DNA of 37,978 nt from Pseudomonadota bacterium (GCA_023417515.1 JAEZFL010000038.1:1-37978); one strand, 5' to 3'; numbered from the stretch's first letter, positions 15,118 to 24,128 are shown. The notes: a model not told the origin generated them from the letters alone. Program-made: numbers and translations.

Positions 15118-16184
15118 TCAGCCCGCTCGAAGCGGAATCCCTCGGCGGCCAGCCCCGGCCCGAAGGCGATCGCGACCCCGCGCTTCTTTTCGGGCCGGGC
15201 GAGCAGGTCGGCCAGAACGAACATCAGGGTCGAGGACGACATGTTGCCGAAATCGGCGAGGATCCGCCGCGAGCAGTCGAGCGCGTCCGGCGCCAGCTCC
15301 AGGCCGCGCTCGACCGCGTCGAGGATCGAGCGGCCGCCGGCATGGACCGCCCAGGCGTCGATGTCCGCCGGCGCCCAGCCGCCGAGCAGTCGCTCGCGCA
15401 CGCGCGGCTCGTGAAGCGCGGCCCCGATCCGTCCCGGCACCTCGCCCGACAGGGTCATCTCGAAACCGGTGTCGCCGATCGTCCAGCGGATCAGCTCGCC
15501 GGAATCCGGCAGGGTCGCGTTGAACTGCGCCGTCATCCCGAAGCCCACCGGATCGGCGCTCACCAGCGCCGCCGCGGCGCCGTCGCCGAACTGGAGTCCG
15601 GCGAGAAGAGGCTCCGGCTCGGCCATCGGACGCAGGTGGAGCGAGGACAATTCGACCGTCACCACCAGCACCCGCGCGGCCGGTTCGGAGCGGACGATAT
15701 GGAAGGCGGTGCGGAGCGCAGCGACCGCGGCGTAGCAGCCCATGAAGCCGACCAGGGTCCGCTCGACGTCGCCGAGCTCCATCCGCGCCGCAATGATCTG
15801 GTCGACCCCGGGGGCGACGAAGCCGGTGCAGCTCGCCACCACCAGATGGGTGATCGCGCCGAGCATGATCTGGTCGCGAAGCCGCCCGATCGCCGCCAGC
15901 GCCAGGTCCGGCGCGGCGTCGGCGTAGAGCTGCATGCGCTCGGCGGTGCCCGGCATTCGCTCCGCATAGAATCCGCCGGGATCGACGGGCGAGCCGCCTT
16001 CCGCCGCACGCGGAAGGACCGACCAGCGATGCTCGATGCCCGATCGCTCCGCCATGCGCTCGAACAGCGACCGGAGACGCCGGTCCGTCATCTGCGCCCG
16101 CGCCCAGTCGATATAGGCTCGGTGGATGTCGTGGTCGGGCACCGCGCCGGCGACGGCGTTGATATACGCGCCTCTACTCCTCAT
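15114..16184 (-). CDS. Type III polyketide synthase (chalcone/stilbene synthase-like)
   Basis: A 356-aa thiolase-fold homodimeric enzyme that condenses malonyl-CoA onto an acyl starter. The Cys-His-Asn triad is intact: Cys119 in VVASCTGFVAPG, His281 in WAVHAGGRSILD, Asn314 in GNMSSSTLMFVL. Other family marks are GFMGCYAAVAALRTA, LQFGDGAAAALVS and a C-terminal AFGPGLAAEGFRF. Length is slightly shorter than the plant enzymes (about 390 aa). It leads a two-gene unit with the FAD oxidoreductase; similar pairs occur in alphaproteobacterial genomes and are usually linked to phenolic-lipid or pyrone formation. No methyltransferase, common in related clusters, is adjacent. Starter unit and product are unknown. 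The 91-base spacer to galM upstream holds its promoter or permits read-through. Confidence 0.9.
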   Translation of the reverse strand: MRSRGAYINAVAGAVPDHDIHRAYIDWARAQMTDRRLRSLFERMAERSGIEHRWSVLPRAAEGGSPVDPGGFYAERMPGTAERMQLYADAAPDLALAAIGRLRDQIMLGAITHLVVASCTGFVAPGVDQIIAARMELGDVERTLVGFMGCYAAVAALRTAFHIVRSEPAARVLVVTVELSSLHLRPMAEPEPLLAGLQFGDGAAAALVSADPVGFGMTAQFNATLPDSGELIRWTIGDTGFEMTLSGEVPGRIGAALHEPRVRERLLGGWAPADIDAWAVHAGGRSILDAVERGLELAPDALDCSRRILADFGNMSSSTLMFVLADLLARPEKKRGVAIAFGPGLAAEGFRFERAE

Positions 16185-16275
16185 CCGTCGTCCCCGGTCG
16201 GCATCATCGCCGTCTTAGGCGATTGACGGTTCAACGCCCAACACATGGTTTCGGGCGCGCCCCGCCGGGCGCCGC

Positions 16276-17346
16276 TCATCGTGTCGAGAAGCGCCACTCG
16301 ATGACGTTGCGATAGGTTTCGCCCGGCTCCAGCCGAAGCGAGCCGAATTCGGGGCGATTGGGCGTGTCCGGGAATTTCTGCGGCTCGAGCGCGACCGCGT
16401 CGCCCATGCGGTAAAGACGCCCGGCCTTGCCGAAGCTGGTCGAGTCGAGGAAGTTGCCCGAATAGAATTGAATTCCGGGCTGGTTGGACCGGGTCTCAAG
16501 CACGCGCCCCGACGCAGGATCCTCGAGCCGTGCAAGCAGCCTCGGCTCGTCGGCGACGTCCCGCGCGATCACCCAATTGTGATCGTAGCCGCGACCGAAG
16601 CGGATTTGCTCGTCCGCCGATTCGCGCACGCGCGCGCCGATCGCGGTGGGGCGGCGGAAATCGAACGCGGTGCCGGCGACCGCGCGAAACTCGCCTGTCG
16701 GGATCGCGGTGTCGTCGGTCGGCAGGTAATGGTCGGCCGGGATGGTGAGCAGATGCCCCATCGCGCCCTCCGCGGAGCCTTCGCCGGCCAGGTTCCAGTA
16801 AGCGTGGTTGGAGATGTTGACCAAGGTCGGCCGGTCGGTCGCGGCGCGATAGTCGACTCGCAGGCCGTTCTCGTCGGTCAGCGAATAGGTCGCGGTCACC
16901 TTGAGCGTGCCGGGATAGCCCTGGTCGCCGTCGGGGCTGACCAGGCCGAGCGTGACGCTGGCCGGCGGGCCGTCGTCCAGCTCCAGAACCTCCCAGTTCA
17001 GCTTGTCGAAGCCGGTCGAACCGCCGTGGAGCGAGTTGGGTCCGTTATTGACCGGCACCTGATAGTCGACGCCGTCGAGGGCGAAGCGTCCGCCGGCGAT
17101 TCGGTTGGCGACCCGGCCCACGGTCGAGCCGAAATATTGCGGCTGGTCGAGATAGGGCTCCAGAGTCGCGTGGCCGAGGGTCACGTCGGCGAGCCTGCCG
17201 GCCCGGTCGGGGGCCAGCACCGCCTGCAGCGAGGCGCCATAAGTGATGATCCGCGCCTCCATGCCGGCGCGGTTGGCGAGGGTGATCGCCTCCACCGTCT
17301 CGCCGCCCGGCAACGTGCCGAAGGCCTCACGTTTCACGTTCGCCAC
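16276..17346 (-). CDS. galM: Aldose 1-epimerase (mutarotase)
   Basis: This 356-aa enzyme interconverts alpha and beta anomers of D-galactose and other aldoses, supplying the beta-anomer to sugar 1-dehydrogenases. The active-site set is present: Arg82 in GRVANRIAGG, His107 in NSLHGG, His181 in NISNHAYWNL and the catalytic base Glu321 in ALEPQKFPDTPN. The start is GTG 17346. No signal peptide is evident, so it is cytoplasmic. It is divergent from the secreted GH43 gene with 65 bases between them, containing an AT-rich operator-like palindrome (17370-17382) also found before the other sugar genes. Together these place it at the edge of the galactose regulon. Confidence 0.93.
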   Translation of the reverse strand: MANVKREAFGTLPGGETVEAITLANRAGMEARIITYGASLQAVLAPDRAGRLADVTLGHATLEPYLDQPQYFGSTVGRVANRIAGGRFALDGVDYQVPVNNGPNSLHGGSTGFDKLNWEVLELDDGPPASVTLGLVSPDGDQGYPGTLKVTATYSLTDENGLRVDYRAATDRPTLVNISNHAYWNLAGEGSAEGAMGHLLTIPADHYLPTDDTAIPTGEFRAVAGTAFDFRRPTAIGARVRESADEQIRFGRGYDHNWVIARDVADEPRLLARLEDPASGRVLETRSNQPGIQFYSGNFLDSTSFGKAGRLYRMGDAVALEPQKFPDTPNRPEFGSLRLEPGETYRNVIEWRFSTR

Positions 17347-17369
17347 CGCCGCCCTTCCTATTCAGCCTA

Positions 17370-17382
17370 TTTATCGGATAAT
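17370..17382. promoter_or_regulatory. Operator-like palindrome A (galM / GH43 divergent region)
   Basis: TTTAT-CGG-ATAAT, an imperfect 5-3-5 inverted repeat, is 24 bases before galM and 30 before the GH43 gene. It matches the consensus TTTATNNGAY found before other sugar genes here and the FadR-subfamily half-site spacing. Binding is inferred. Confidence 0.5.
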
Positions 17383-17411
17383 AGCCCGATCCCCTCCCCA
17401 AGGAGCATTGC

Positions 17412-18434
17412 GTGCGCAAGCCTTTCCTGTTCGCGTTGGCGGTCCTCGCCTGCCTCGCACCCGCGCAGGCCCAGGACCAGCCGGCCTTCGTGCCCGTCTT
17501 CGAGACCGATTTTCCGGATCCCTTCATCCTTCGCAACGGGGCCGAGTTCCTCGCTTATGCGACCAACAATGTCGCCAACGTGCAGATGGCGCGATCGACC
17601 AACCTCATCGACTGGGAATTGATCCGCGACGGAGATCGCCGCCACGACGCCATGCCTACTCTGCCCGCCTGGGCGCGCGAGGGCTTCACCTGGGCGCCGG
17701 AGGTGATCCGCACCGATGCCGGATATGTGCTCCATTTCACCGCCAGGGACCGCCGATCGGGCCTGCAATGCCTGGGCGCGGCGTTCAGCACCGATCCGCT
17801 CGGGCCGTTCACGTCGCAGGCGGCCGAGCCGCTCGTCTGCCAGGCCGAGGAGGGCGGGACGATCGACTCCCATGCCTTCCGCGACTCCGACGGGCAGCTC
17901 TACCTCTATTACAAGAATGACGGGAACAACCCGCGCTTCCGCCGCCCGACCACGATCTATGCGCAACGGCTGACCCCCGACGGCCTCGGCGTCACCGGCG
18001 AGCCGGCCGCCCTGATCCGCAACGATGCGCGCTGGGAAGCGCACGCGATCGAGGCGCCGACCATGGTCCGCCACGGCGATTCCTATTTCCTGTTCTATTC
18101 GGCCAACCATTTCGGCTGGGAAGAGGACCAGCGGCTGTCGGCCTATGCGATCGGCTATGCCCGCTGCACCGGACCGATGGGGCCGTGCACCAAGGCGCCG
18201 AACAACCCGATCCTCTACAGCTACCACGACCGCGAGGCGGGCTGCCTCAGCGGTCCCGGTCACCAGAGCATCTTCGCGGTCGGCGAGCGCCAGTTCATCT
18301 CGTTCCACGCCCATGGCGCGACCGCCGGCTGCCGGCGCGCGCAACGGGGCCGCTACATGTACGTCGCCCCCCTCTTCTGGCGCGACGGCACGCCGCAGAT
18401 CGGCGTCAGCCTGAGGCCCGCTGCCCGGCCTTGA
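17412..18434 (+). CDS. Secreted glycoside hydrolase family 43-type enzyme
   Basis: A 340-aa five-bladed propeller glycosidase with a signal peptide (residues 1-20, ending APAQAQ), so periplasmic or exported. GTG 17412 is supported by AAGGAG with 7 bases spacing. The three GH43 acidic residues are in place: Asp36 in DFPDPFIL (base), Asp152 in TIDSHAF (pKa modulator), Glu214 in AIEAPTM (acid). The family covers arabinanases, arabinofuranosidases, xylosidases and exo-galactosidases, and the substrate cannot be fixed from sequence; the galactose catabolic setting makes galactan or arabinogalactan side chains plausible. Four to six cysteines in the C-terminal half suggest disulfides. It shares a divergent promoter region and operator A with galM. 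Confidence 0.85.
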   Translation: MRKPFLFALAVLACLAPAQAQDQPAFVPVFETDFPDPFILRNGAEFLAYATNNVANVQMARSTNLIDWELIRDGDRRHDAMPTLPAWAREGFTWAPEVIRTDAGYVLHFTARDRRSGLQCLGAAFSTDPLGPFTSQAAEPLVCQAEEGGTIDSHAFRDSDGQLYLYYKNDGNNPRFRRPTTIYAQRLTPDGLGVTGEPAALIRNDARWEAHAIEAPTMVRHGDSYFLFYSANHFGWEEDQRLSAYAIGYARCTGPMGPCTKAPNNPILYSYHDREAGCLSGPGHQSIFAVGERQFISFHAHGATAGCRRAQRGRYMYVAPLFWRDGTPQIGVSLRPAARP

Positions 18435-18441
18435 ATGGAAA

Positions 18442-18465
18442 CGGGCCGGGGCAATGCCCGGCCCG
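18442..18465. terminator. Hairpin between convergent GH43 and TonB receptor genes
   Basis: A 9-bp GC stem (CGGGCCGGG at 18442-18450 with CCCGGCCCG at 18457-18465) has no strong T-run on either side; TTTCCATT follows on the minus strand. It probably ends both converging transcripts weakly. Confidence 0.5.
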
Positions 18466-18484
18466 CGAGACTTCCAGGTTGCGC

Positions 18485-21184
18485 TCAGAGCCGGAAGCGC
18501 AGGCCCAGCGACACCGTGGTCTCGTCGTAGCGCAGGTAGCGGACATAATCCGCCCGCGGCGCCCCGGCCCTGGCCGAGCTCAGCTCCTGGCGGAACGGGC
18601 TCTGCGTGATGTTGGTCCAGTCGGCGAAGACCGTCGCGTTCGGAAGAACCTCGTAATTGAGCGACAGGTCGAGCCGGTCCGCCGGCATGGCGGTCTCGGT
18701 GTAGACGTCGTCGCCGCGGAACTGGCGCGTCGCGGCATATTCGGAACGCCCGTTATAGGTCAGGCGCGCCGAGAAGCCGTAGCGCTCGTAGATCCCGACC
18801 AGATTGTAGTTCCACTCGGAAACGCCGTTGAGCTGGTCGGTGATCGGCAGGAAGGCGAGGCCTCCGGTGCCGTCCGGTTGCTGGGTCTCGGCGTCGAGAT
18901 AGGTGACGTTCGCCTGGACGCCGAAGCCCCGCGCCCAGTCGGGCAGCGAATCGAAATCCGCGAAGGCCTGGAACTGGACCTCGACACCGTCGATCCGGCC
19001 GGCGCCCGTGTTGGTTGGGCCGGTGATCTGGACCACGCCGAGCTCGGGATCGGTGAAGCGGAACGTCGCCGGCTGGATGAAGCCGTCGATATCGCGGTGA
19101 AACACGGTGAGCGCCGCGAAGCTCGCCCGGCCGAAATAATATTCGATGCTGGCGTCGTAGTTCCACGATTCGAACGGGCGGAGGAATGGGTTGCCGCCGA
19201 AGCCCGTGCGCGGGGCGCTGTCCGTGCCGATCCCGCCGGGCGGCGGCGGGCCGAGGACGATCGACGGGACGAGATCGGAGAAGTTGGGGCGCGTGACGGT
19301 CCTCGTGACCGCGGCGCGCAGCTGGAGGTTGTCGGCGGGACGCCAGCGGATGCTCGCGTTCGGAAGAAGCTCGTCGCTCTCGGTGCCTTCGTCGACGGAC
19401 GGAATCCCGGTCGGATTCGGCCCGGCGACGCGGGTGCTCACCTGCAGGTAGCGGAGCCCCACGACCCCGTCGAACTGCTCGCCGATTCCGAAATTGAGCT
19501 GCGCGTAGCCGGCGAAGGTTTCCTCGGTGGCGTTGAACAGCGTCCCCGGGACGAGGTCCTCGACCGTGTAGTTGGTTCCGCCATTCGCGATCACGAACTG
19601 CCGCAGCTCGGCCAGGTTGTTGCGGATGCTCGCATAGGTCGGCGCGAGGAAGCTTCGGAACCCGCTCTGAACGCTGGTGCCGACGAAGCCCGGCGGGGTC
19701 AGCTGGAAATCGAGCGGCAGCGCGGAAACGGGAATGTTGCGGCCGCGGAAACCGGCAAAGCGGTTGCCATATTCGCGGTGAGCGTCGCGGTCGGTGTAGC
19801 GGACGCCGACCTCGGCGCTGCGCAGGAAGCCGAAATCGCTGATCTCGTAATCGGCGTCGAGGCGGATCTGCCAGTCCTCGCCCGTGGCCTCCTGCTTCTC
19901 CTCGAACAGCCCGTCGAAGAAATAGTTGGCCGGGTTCGTCGGGTCGAAGTTGCGGATCGTGAATTCCGGCACCTCGAGGTTGAAGTCGACGCTGGTGCTG
20001 CCTTGGCCGGCGAAGATCCGGTCGACCGACTCCGTCGAGCCGCGGAAGGTGGTGTCGGTGTGCGCGACATCGAGAACTATCCTCAACGGGCCGGATTCGT
20101 AGATGCCGCCCGCGGCATATTGGAAGGTATCGGTCCGGTTGAAGGTGCCGCCCTGGAAGCTGAAGATCGGATCGCCGAGGCCGGTGACGGTGCCGCTCGA
20201 CAGCACGTTCGTTCCGTCGCGGAAGACGAGATTGCTGTACGTCCCTCCGCCATAAAGCGGGACCGCGACCAGCCGGTCGTCGATCTTGTTGCGGAAGCCT
20301 TGCCACAACATTTCGGCGTAGAATTCGAAATTGTCGCTCGGGCGCCACTGGAAGGCGGCGTTGACCGACGGGCGCACGCGATTGCCAGAGCGGTAGAACA
20401 GGCGCTGGATGTCCGGAAAGCGGACGCGCTGACCGTTGATGATCGGGTCGGCGATGAAGTCGGTGTTGGACGGCTCCGAATCGAGATAGTCGAGCTCGGT
20501 GTAAGAGGCGTTGAGAAGAAGGCCCATCTCGCCGTCGCCGACGTTCCACCGCTCGGTGAAGAGCAGGTTCGCATTGGGCGTAATGCTGTCCGCCTGAACG
20601 GTGTAGATGCCCCACACCGACCCGGCGACCTGCCCGTCCGAAAAGTCGAAGGGGCGCCGCGAGCGGACGTTGACGAGGCCGGCAAGGCCGGGCTCGACCA
20701 GGTCCGCCGCCGAGGTCTTGAAGACTTCCAGCGCGGCGATGTTCGCCGACGGGAAATCCTGAAGGGCGACGACACGGGTTTCCGCCGTGAAGATCTCGCG
20801 GCCATTATAGGTGGTGGTGAAGTTGGGAAGGCCGCGGACGAGCACGTTCTGCGCCTCGCCCCCCTGCCGATAGACCTGAACGCCCGGAATTCGCGCCGCG
20901 GTCTGCGCGGTGTTGAGGTCGGGGAGCTTGCCGATGTCCTCGGCGACCACCGCGTCCACGATCTCGTCGGAGTTGCGGCGGATGTTCTGGCTCGAGCGAA
21001 GCGACTCGCGGATGCCCGTGACGACGACGACATTCTCGTCCTCGGCGGCGGGATCGGTCTGCGCGACCTCGCCGCCCGCGGTCGGCACTTGCTGGGGCGG
21101 CTCGTCCTGTGCCCAGGCCGGCGAGGCCGTGAGAGCGAGAACCGCGGCGGAGGCCGAGCAACGGACGAATGTCTTGAGGCGCAT
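18485..21184 (-). CDS. Large TonB-dependent receptor, carbohydrate-type
   Basis: An 899-aa outer-membrane receptor of the size and style used for oligosaccharides in sphingomonads and Caulobacter. ATG 21184 is chosen because it gives a signal peptide (MRLKTFVRCSASAAVLALTA, residues 1-20, cleavage after AWA) and has a GGGGAG ribosome-binding site. The TonB box region is near ENVVVVTGIRESLRSS, and the plug has DEIVDAVVAEDIGKLPDLN, IPGVQVYRQGGEAQNVLVRGLPN and SAADLVEPGLAGLVNVRSRRPFDF. The barrel ends in a strand closing with VSLGLRFRL, the usual terminal Leu/aromatic signature. It lies downstream of dgoD on the same strand, with operator-like palindromes in the 176-base gap. The inferred ligand is a galactose-containing oligosaccharide. 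Confidence 0.92.
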   Translation of the reverse strand: MRLKTFVRCSASAAVLALTASPAWAQDEPPQQVPTAGGEVAQTDPAAEDENVVVVTGIRESLRSSQNIRRNSDEIVDAVVAEDIGKLPDLNTAQTAARIPGVQVYRQGGEAQNVLVRGLPNFTTTYNGREIFTAETRVVALQDFPSANIAALEVFKTSAADLVEPGLAGLVNVRSRRPFDFSDGQVAGSVWGIYTVQADSITPNANLLFTERWNVGDGEMGLLLNASYTELDYLDSEPSNTDFIADPIINGQRVRFPDIQRLFYRSGNRVRPSVNAAFQWRPSDNFEFYAEMLWQGFRNKIDDRLVAVPLYGGGTYSNLVFRDGTNVLSSGTVTGLGDPIFSFQGGTFNRTDTFQYAAGGIYESGPLRIVLDVAHTDTTFRGSTESVDRIFAGQGSTSVDFNLEVPEFTIRNFDPTNPANYFFDGLFEEKQEATGEDWQIRLDADYEISDFGFLRSAEVGVRYTDRDAHREYGNRFAGFRGRNIPVSALPLDFQLTPPGFVGTSVQSGFRSFLAPTYASIRNNLAELRQFVIANGGTNYTVEDLVPGTLFNATEETFAGYAQLNFGIGEQFDGVVGLRYLQVSTRVAGPNPTGIPSVDEGTESDELLPNASIRWRPADNLQLRAAVTRTVTRPNFSDLVPSIVLGPPPPGGIGTDSAPRTGFGGNPFLRPFESWNYDASIEYYFGRASFAALTVFHRDIDGFIQPATFRFTDPELGVVQITGPTNTGAGRIDGVEVQFQAFADFDSLPDWARGFGVQANVTYLDAETQQPDGTGGLAFLPITDQLNGVSEWNYNLVGIYERYGFSARLTYNGRSEYAATRQFRGDDVYTETAMPADRLDLSLNYEVLPNATVFADWTNITQSPFRQELSSARAGAPRADYVRYLRYDETTVSLGLRFRL

Positions 21185-21272
21185 CTTGGCTTCTCCCCAT
21201 GCAGAACGGCCGCTCTCCCGGCGGCTCTTTACGGCCGCGTTATAAGAGGGGGTCCAGCGGCCTTGCAATCCA

Positions 21273-21294
21273 TTTATAAGATTTATCGGACAGC
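21273..21294. promoter_or_regulatory. Operator-like palindrome B, two overlapping copies, before the TonB receptor
   Basis: TTTAT-AAG-ATTTA (21273-21285) overlaps TTTAT-CGG-ACAGC (21282-21294), 89-110 bases upstream of the receptor start. The first 17 bases differ from site E at only two positions. A partial third copy, GTTATAAGAG, lies near 21239-21248. Confidence 0.5.
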
Positions 21295-21360
21295 GTGTTT
21301 TCCGCGGCACAGTGCGGAATTCGCCGGCCCCGCCCCCGATCCGACGGGTGCGAGGCTATC

Positions 21361-22500
21361 TCACCATTCGGCGAAGCTGCCGTCCGTGTAGCGCCACACC
21401 GGGTTGCGCCAGCGATGCCCTTCCTCGTGCGCCGCGCGCACCGCCGCCTCGTCGATCTCGACGCCGAGGCCCGGGCCTTCCGGGATCGGCAGGAAGCCGT
21501 CGACCGGGGTCAGCACGTCGCGGTTGGAGCAGAAGTTCAGGAGGTCGTGGCCGCCCTGGTTGTAATGGATTCCGAGCGACATCTCCTGGATGACCAGGTT
21601 GGGCGCGCAACCGGCAAGCTGAAGGCAGGCGGCGAGCGCGAGCGGGCCGAGCGGGCAGTGCGGCGCCACACCGACATCGAAGCTCTCCGCCATCGCCGCG
21701 ATCCGCCGGCATTCGGACAGGCCTCCGGCATGGCTGAGGTCGGGCTGGATGATGTCGACCGCGCCGCTCGCCAGGAACGGCTTGAAGTCCCAGCGCGAAT
21801 AGAGCCGCTCGCCGACCGCGATCGGGATGCTGACGAGGTTGGCGAGCTGGCTGAGCGCTTCGGGGTTCTCGGAGAGGATCGGCTCCTCGATGAACAGCAG
21901 GCCCAAGGGCTCGAGCGCCTTGGCGAGCTGCTTGGCCATGGCGCGATGGACCCGGCCGTGGAAGTCGAGGCCGACGTCCATGCCTTGCTCCTGCACCGCC
22001 TTCACCCGCTCGACGACGTCGTCGAGCTTGGGCGCGACGAGATAATCCATCTCCGCCGTCGCGTTCATCTTGATCGCCGAGAAGCCCTGGTCGCGCCGCA
22101 CCTTGGCCGCCGAGGCGACGTCGTCCGGCCGGTCGCCGCCGATCCAGGCATAAGCGCGGATCTTGTCGCGCACCTTGCCGCCCAGCATCTCCCAGGCCGG
22201 AATCCCGTAATGGCGGCCCTTGAGGTCCCACAGCGCCTGGTCGAGCCCGGACAAAGCCGACATCATCACCGGCCCGCCGCGATAGAAGCCGCCGCGATAG
22301 GCGACCTGCCAGATGTCCTCGATCCGGCGCGGGTCGGCGCCGATGAAACGGTCGCGGAACGGCTCGAACGCTCCGATCACCGCCTCGGCATGGCCTTCCA
22401 GGCTCGCCTCGCCCCAGCCGAAATTCCCGTCGTCGGCCTCGATCCGGACGAACACCCAGCGGGGCGGGACAAGGAACGTTTCAATCCGTGCGATCTTCAT
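21361..22500 (-). CDS. dgoD: D-galactonate dehydratase (enolase superfamily)
   Basis: A 379-aa enzyme dehydrating D-galactonate to 2-keto-3-deoxygalactonate. It aligns closely with E. coli DgoD from end to end (382 aa there), including PPRWVFVRIE, DIWQVAYRGGFYRGGPV, AYAWIGGDRP, GLDFHGRVHRAMAK, QPDLSHAGG and APHCPLGPLALAACL. Mg ligands are Asp179, Glu205 and Glu231; His181 and His281 are the acid/base pair, all at the E. coli positions minus four. The C-terminus WRNPVWRYTDGSFAEW also matches. It is divergent from the dgoK operon, sharing a 114-base spacer with operator C. The match to DgoD rather than other mandelate-racemase-group dehydratases is strong. Confidence 0.95.
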   Translation of the reverse strand: MKIARIETFLVPPRWVFVRIEADDGNFGWGEASLEGHAEAVIGAFEPFRDRFIGADPRRIEDIWQVAYRGGFYRGGPVMMSALSGLDQALWDLKGRHYGIPAWEMLGGKVRDKIRAYAWIGGDRPDDVASAAKVRRDQGFSAIKMNATAEMDYLVAPKLDDVVERVKAVQEQGMDVGLDFHGRVHRAMAKQLAKALEPLGLLFIEEPILSENPEALSQLANLVSIPIAVGERLYSRWDFKPFLASGAVDIIQPDLSHAGGLSECRRIAAMAESFDVGVAPHCPLGPLALAACLQLAGCAPNLVIQEMSLGIHYNQGGHDLLNFCSNRDVLTPVDGFLPIPEGPGLGVEIDEAAVRAAHEEGHRWRNPVWRYTDGSFAEW

Positions 22501-22536
22501 CAGACAGCCTCTATGGGAGCGTCGAGCACTGGTTCA

Positions 22537-22549
22537 TTTATATGATAAA
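22537..22549. promoter_or_regulatory. Operator-like palindrome C (dgoD / dgoK divergent region)
   Basis: TTTAT-ATG-ATAAA is the only perfect 5-3-5 inverted repeat of the set. It lies 37 bases before dgoD and 65 before dgoK, so one bound dimer could control both directions. Confidence 0.6.
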
Positions 22550-22614
22550 ACGGCTCTAGCAAGGTTCGTGGCGGCCTGTATGGAGTCGCTGCGGAATAAG
22601 GAAGACTTGCGCTC

Positions 22615-23493
22615 ATGAGCTTTCGCGACGGCTATATTGCGGTCGATTGGGGCACCACGAACCGCCGCGCCTATCTTGTCGCGGGCGACGGGCGGGTGAC
22701 CGACAGCTTCGAGGACGAACGAGGCCTGATGGCGGTTCCCAAAGGCGGCTTCGACGCGGCGGCAGCGCAAATTCGCGAGCGGCTCGGCGATTTGCCGATG
22801 CTGCTCGGCGGGATGGTCGGCTCCAACCGCGGCTGGCGCGAGGCGCCCTACGTCCCCTGCCCCGCCGGCGCCGACGGCCTTGCCGAGCGCATCCTGTGGA
22901 TCGAGCCCGGCCGCACCGGCATCGTTCCCGGCGTGTGCCAGGGCGCGCCCGACGAGGACGTGATGCGCGGCGAGGAGGTCCAGGTGCTGGGCGCCGTCGC
23001 AGCCCGGCAGGTCCCGCCGGACGGCCTGCTCTGCCACCCCGGCACCCACGCCAAGTGGATCCGGCTGGAGGGCGGCCGCATCGCCGCGTTCAACACGATG
23101 ATGACCGGCGAGCTGTTCAGCCTGATCCGCAAGCATTCCATCCTCGGCGAGCAGCTTCAGGGCGAGGTCGCGCCTGACGACAATTTCCGTCGCGGAGTCA
23201 ACGAAGGTCTGGACGGGAAGGACCTGCTGTCCACCCTGTTCGGGATTCGCGCGCGCCACGTGCTCGGGGTGAGCGAGGGAAGCGCGGCCACCTATGCCAG
23301 CGGACTGCTGATCGGCAGCGACGTCCGCGCCGGCCTCGCTCTGGGCGGCGACGGCACGATCGCGCTGATCGGGCGGCCGGACCTGTGCGTGCTGTACGCC
23401 GAGGCGCTGAAGGCCGTCGGGCGCGACACGATCGAGGTGGACGGCGCCGCCGCCTTCCTCGCCGGGATTCACATGCTCACGGAGATGCTCTGA
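22615..23493 (+). CDS. dgoK: 2-dehydro-3-deoxygalactonokinase
   Basis: This 292-aa kinase phosphorylates KDGal to KDPGal with ATP. Sequence marks are the N-terminal phosphate-binding segment IAVDWGTTNRRAYLV (residues 8-22), LLGGMVGSNRGW, EAPYVPCPAG, DVMRGEEVQVLGA, CHPGTHAKWI and the end region MTGELFSLIRKHSIL, all characteristic of DgoK. It is the first gene of a plus-strand operon; an AAGGAAG site lies about 11 bases before ATG 22615. Its stop overlaps the start of dgoA by one base. Together with dgoD, dgoA and the dehydrogenase it completes the lower De Ley-Doudoroff route. Confidence 0.95.
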   Translation: MSFRDGYIAVDWGTTNRRAYLVAGDGRVTDSFEDERGLMAVPKGGFDAAAAQIRERLGDLPMLLGGMVGSNRGWREAPYVPCPAGADGLAERILWIEPGRTGIVPGVCQGAPDEDVMRGEEVQVLGAVAARQVPPDGLLCHPGTHAKWIRLEGGRIAAFNTMMTGELFSLIRKHSILGEQLQGEVAPDDNFRRGVNEGLDGKDLLSTLFGIRARHVLGVSEGSAATYASGLLIGSDVRAGLALGGDGTIALIGRPDLCVLYAEALKAVGRDTIEVDGAAAFLAGIHMLTEML

Positions 23494-24128
23494 TGGACGC
23501 CGTCGCCGATTTTCGCGCCTATTTCGCCGAAAGCCCTTTGGTTGCGATCATCCGCGGCGTCCGGCCGGAGGAGGCCGAGGAGATCGGCCAGGCACTCTAC
23601 GACAGCGGCATCCGGATCATCGAGGTGCCGCTGAACTCGCCCGACCCGCTCGACAGCATCGGCCGCCTCGCGCGGCTGCTCGGCGACAAGGCGCTGATCG
23701 GCGCCGGCACCGTTCTCGACACCGACCAGGTCGCGGCGGTGAAGCAGGCCGGCGGCCGCCTCGTCGTGTCGCCTGGCTACGATCCCGAGGTGATCGAGGC
23801 CACGGTCGCGGCGGGCATGGTGTCGTCGCCGGGCTATTTCACGCCGAGCGAAGCGTTCGGAGCCTTGAAAGCCGGCGCCCACGCGCTGAAGCTGTTCCCG
23901 GCCGAGGCCGCTTCGCCCGCGGTGGTGAAGGCGCAGCGTGCGGTGATCCCGAAGTCGACACCTCTCCTCGTCGTCGGTAGCGTCACGCCCGACAAGATGG
24001 ACGCCTATCTCGATGCCGGCGCCGACGGCTTCGGCCTCGGCGGAGCGCTCTACAAGCCGGGCCAGAAGGGCGCGCAGGTGCTCGAGCAGGGCCGGGCGTT
24101 CATGTCGGCGCTCAAGCGGCGCGGCTGA
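23493..24128 (+). CDS. dgoA: 2-dehydro-3-deoxy-6-phosphogalactonate aldolase
   Basis: This 211-aa class I aldolase cleaves KDPGal to pyruvate and D-glyceraldehyde 3-phosphate. The KDPG/KDPGal family is shown by LVAIIRGVRPEEA, IIEVPLNSPDPL (Glu44), LIGAGTVLDTDQV, VVSPGYDPEVI and the Schiff-base Lys133 in AHALKLFPAEAASP. The Asn-Ser-Pro after Glu44 and the neighbours dgoK and dgoD favour the galactonate enzyme over KDPG aldolase Eda. ATG 23493 overlaps the dgoK stop (TGATG); the frame is open further upstream but only as an overlap with dgoK. The next gene begins in the stop codon, so the three are translationally coupled. Confidence 0.94.
   Translation: MDAVADFRAYFAESPLVAIIRGVRPEEAEEIGQALYDSGIRIIEVPLNSPDPLDSIGRLARLLGDKALIGAGTVLDTDQVAAVKQAGGRLVVSPGYDPEVIEATVAAGMVSSPGYFTPSEAFGALKAGAHALKLFPAEAASPAVVKAQRAVIPKSTPLLVVGSVTPDKMDAYLDAGADGFGLGGALYKPGQKGAQVLEQGRAFMSALKRRG

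Noticed and set aside
18185..21391. A plus-strand open frame of more than 1000 codons opposite the TonB receptor
   Set aside because: It mirrors the codon structure of the receptor gene; composition is Arg/Ala/Glu/Asp-rich without recognisable domains and has no start signals. The minus-strand receptor is clearly the real gene.
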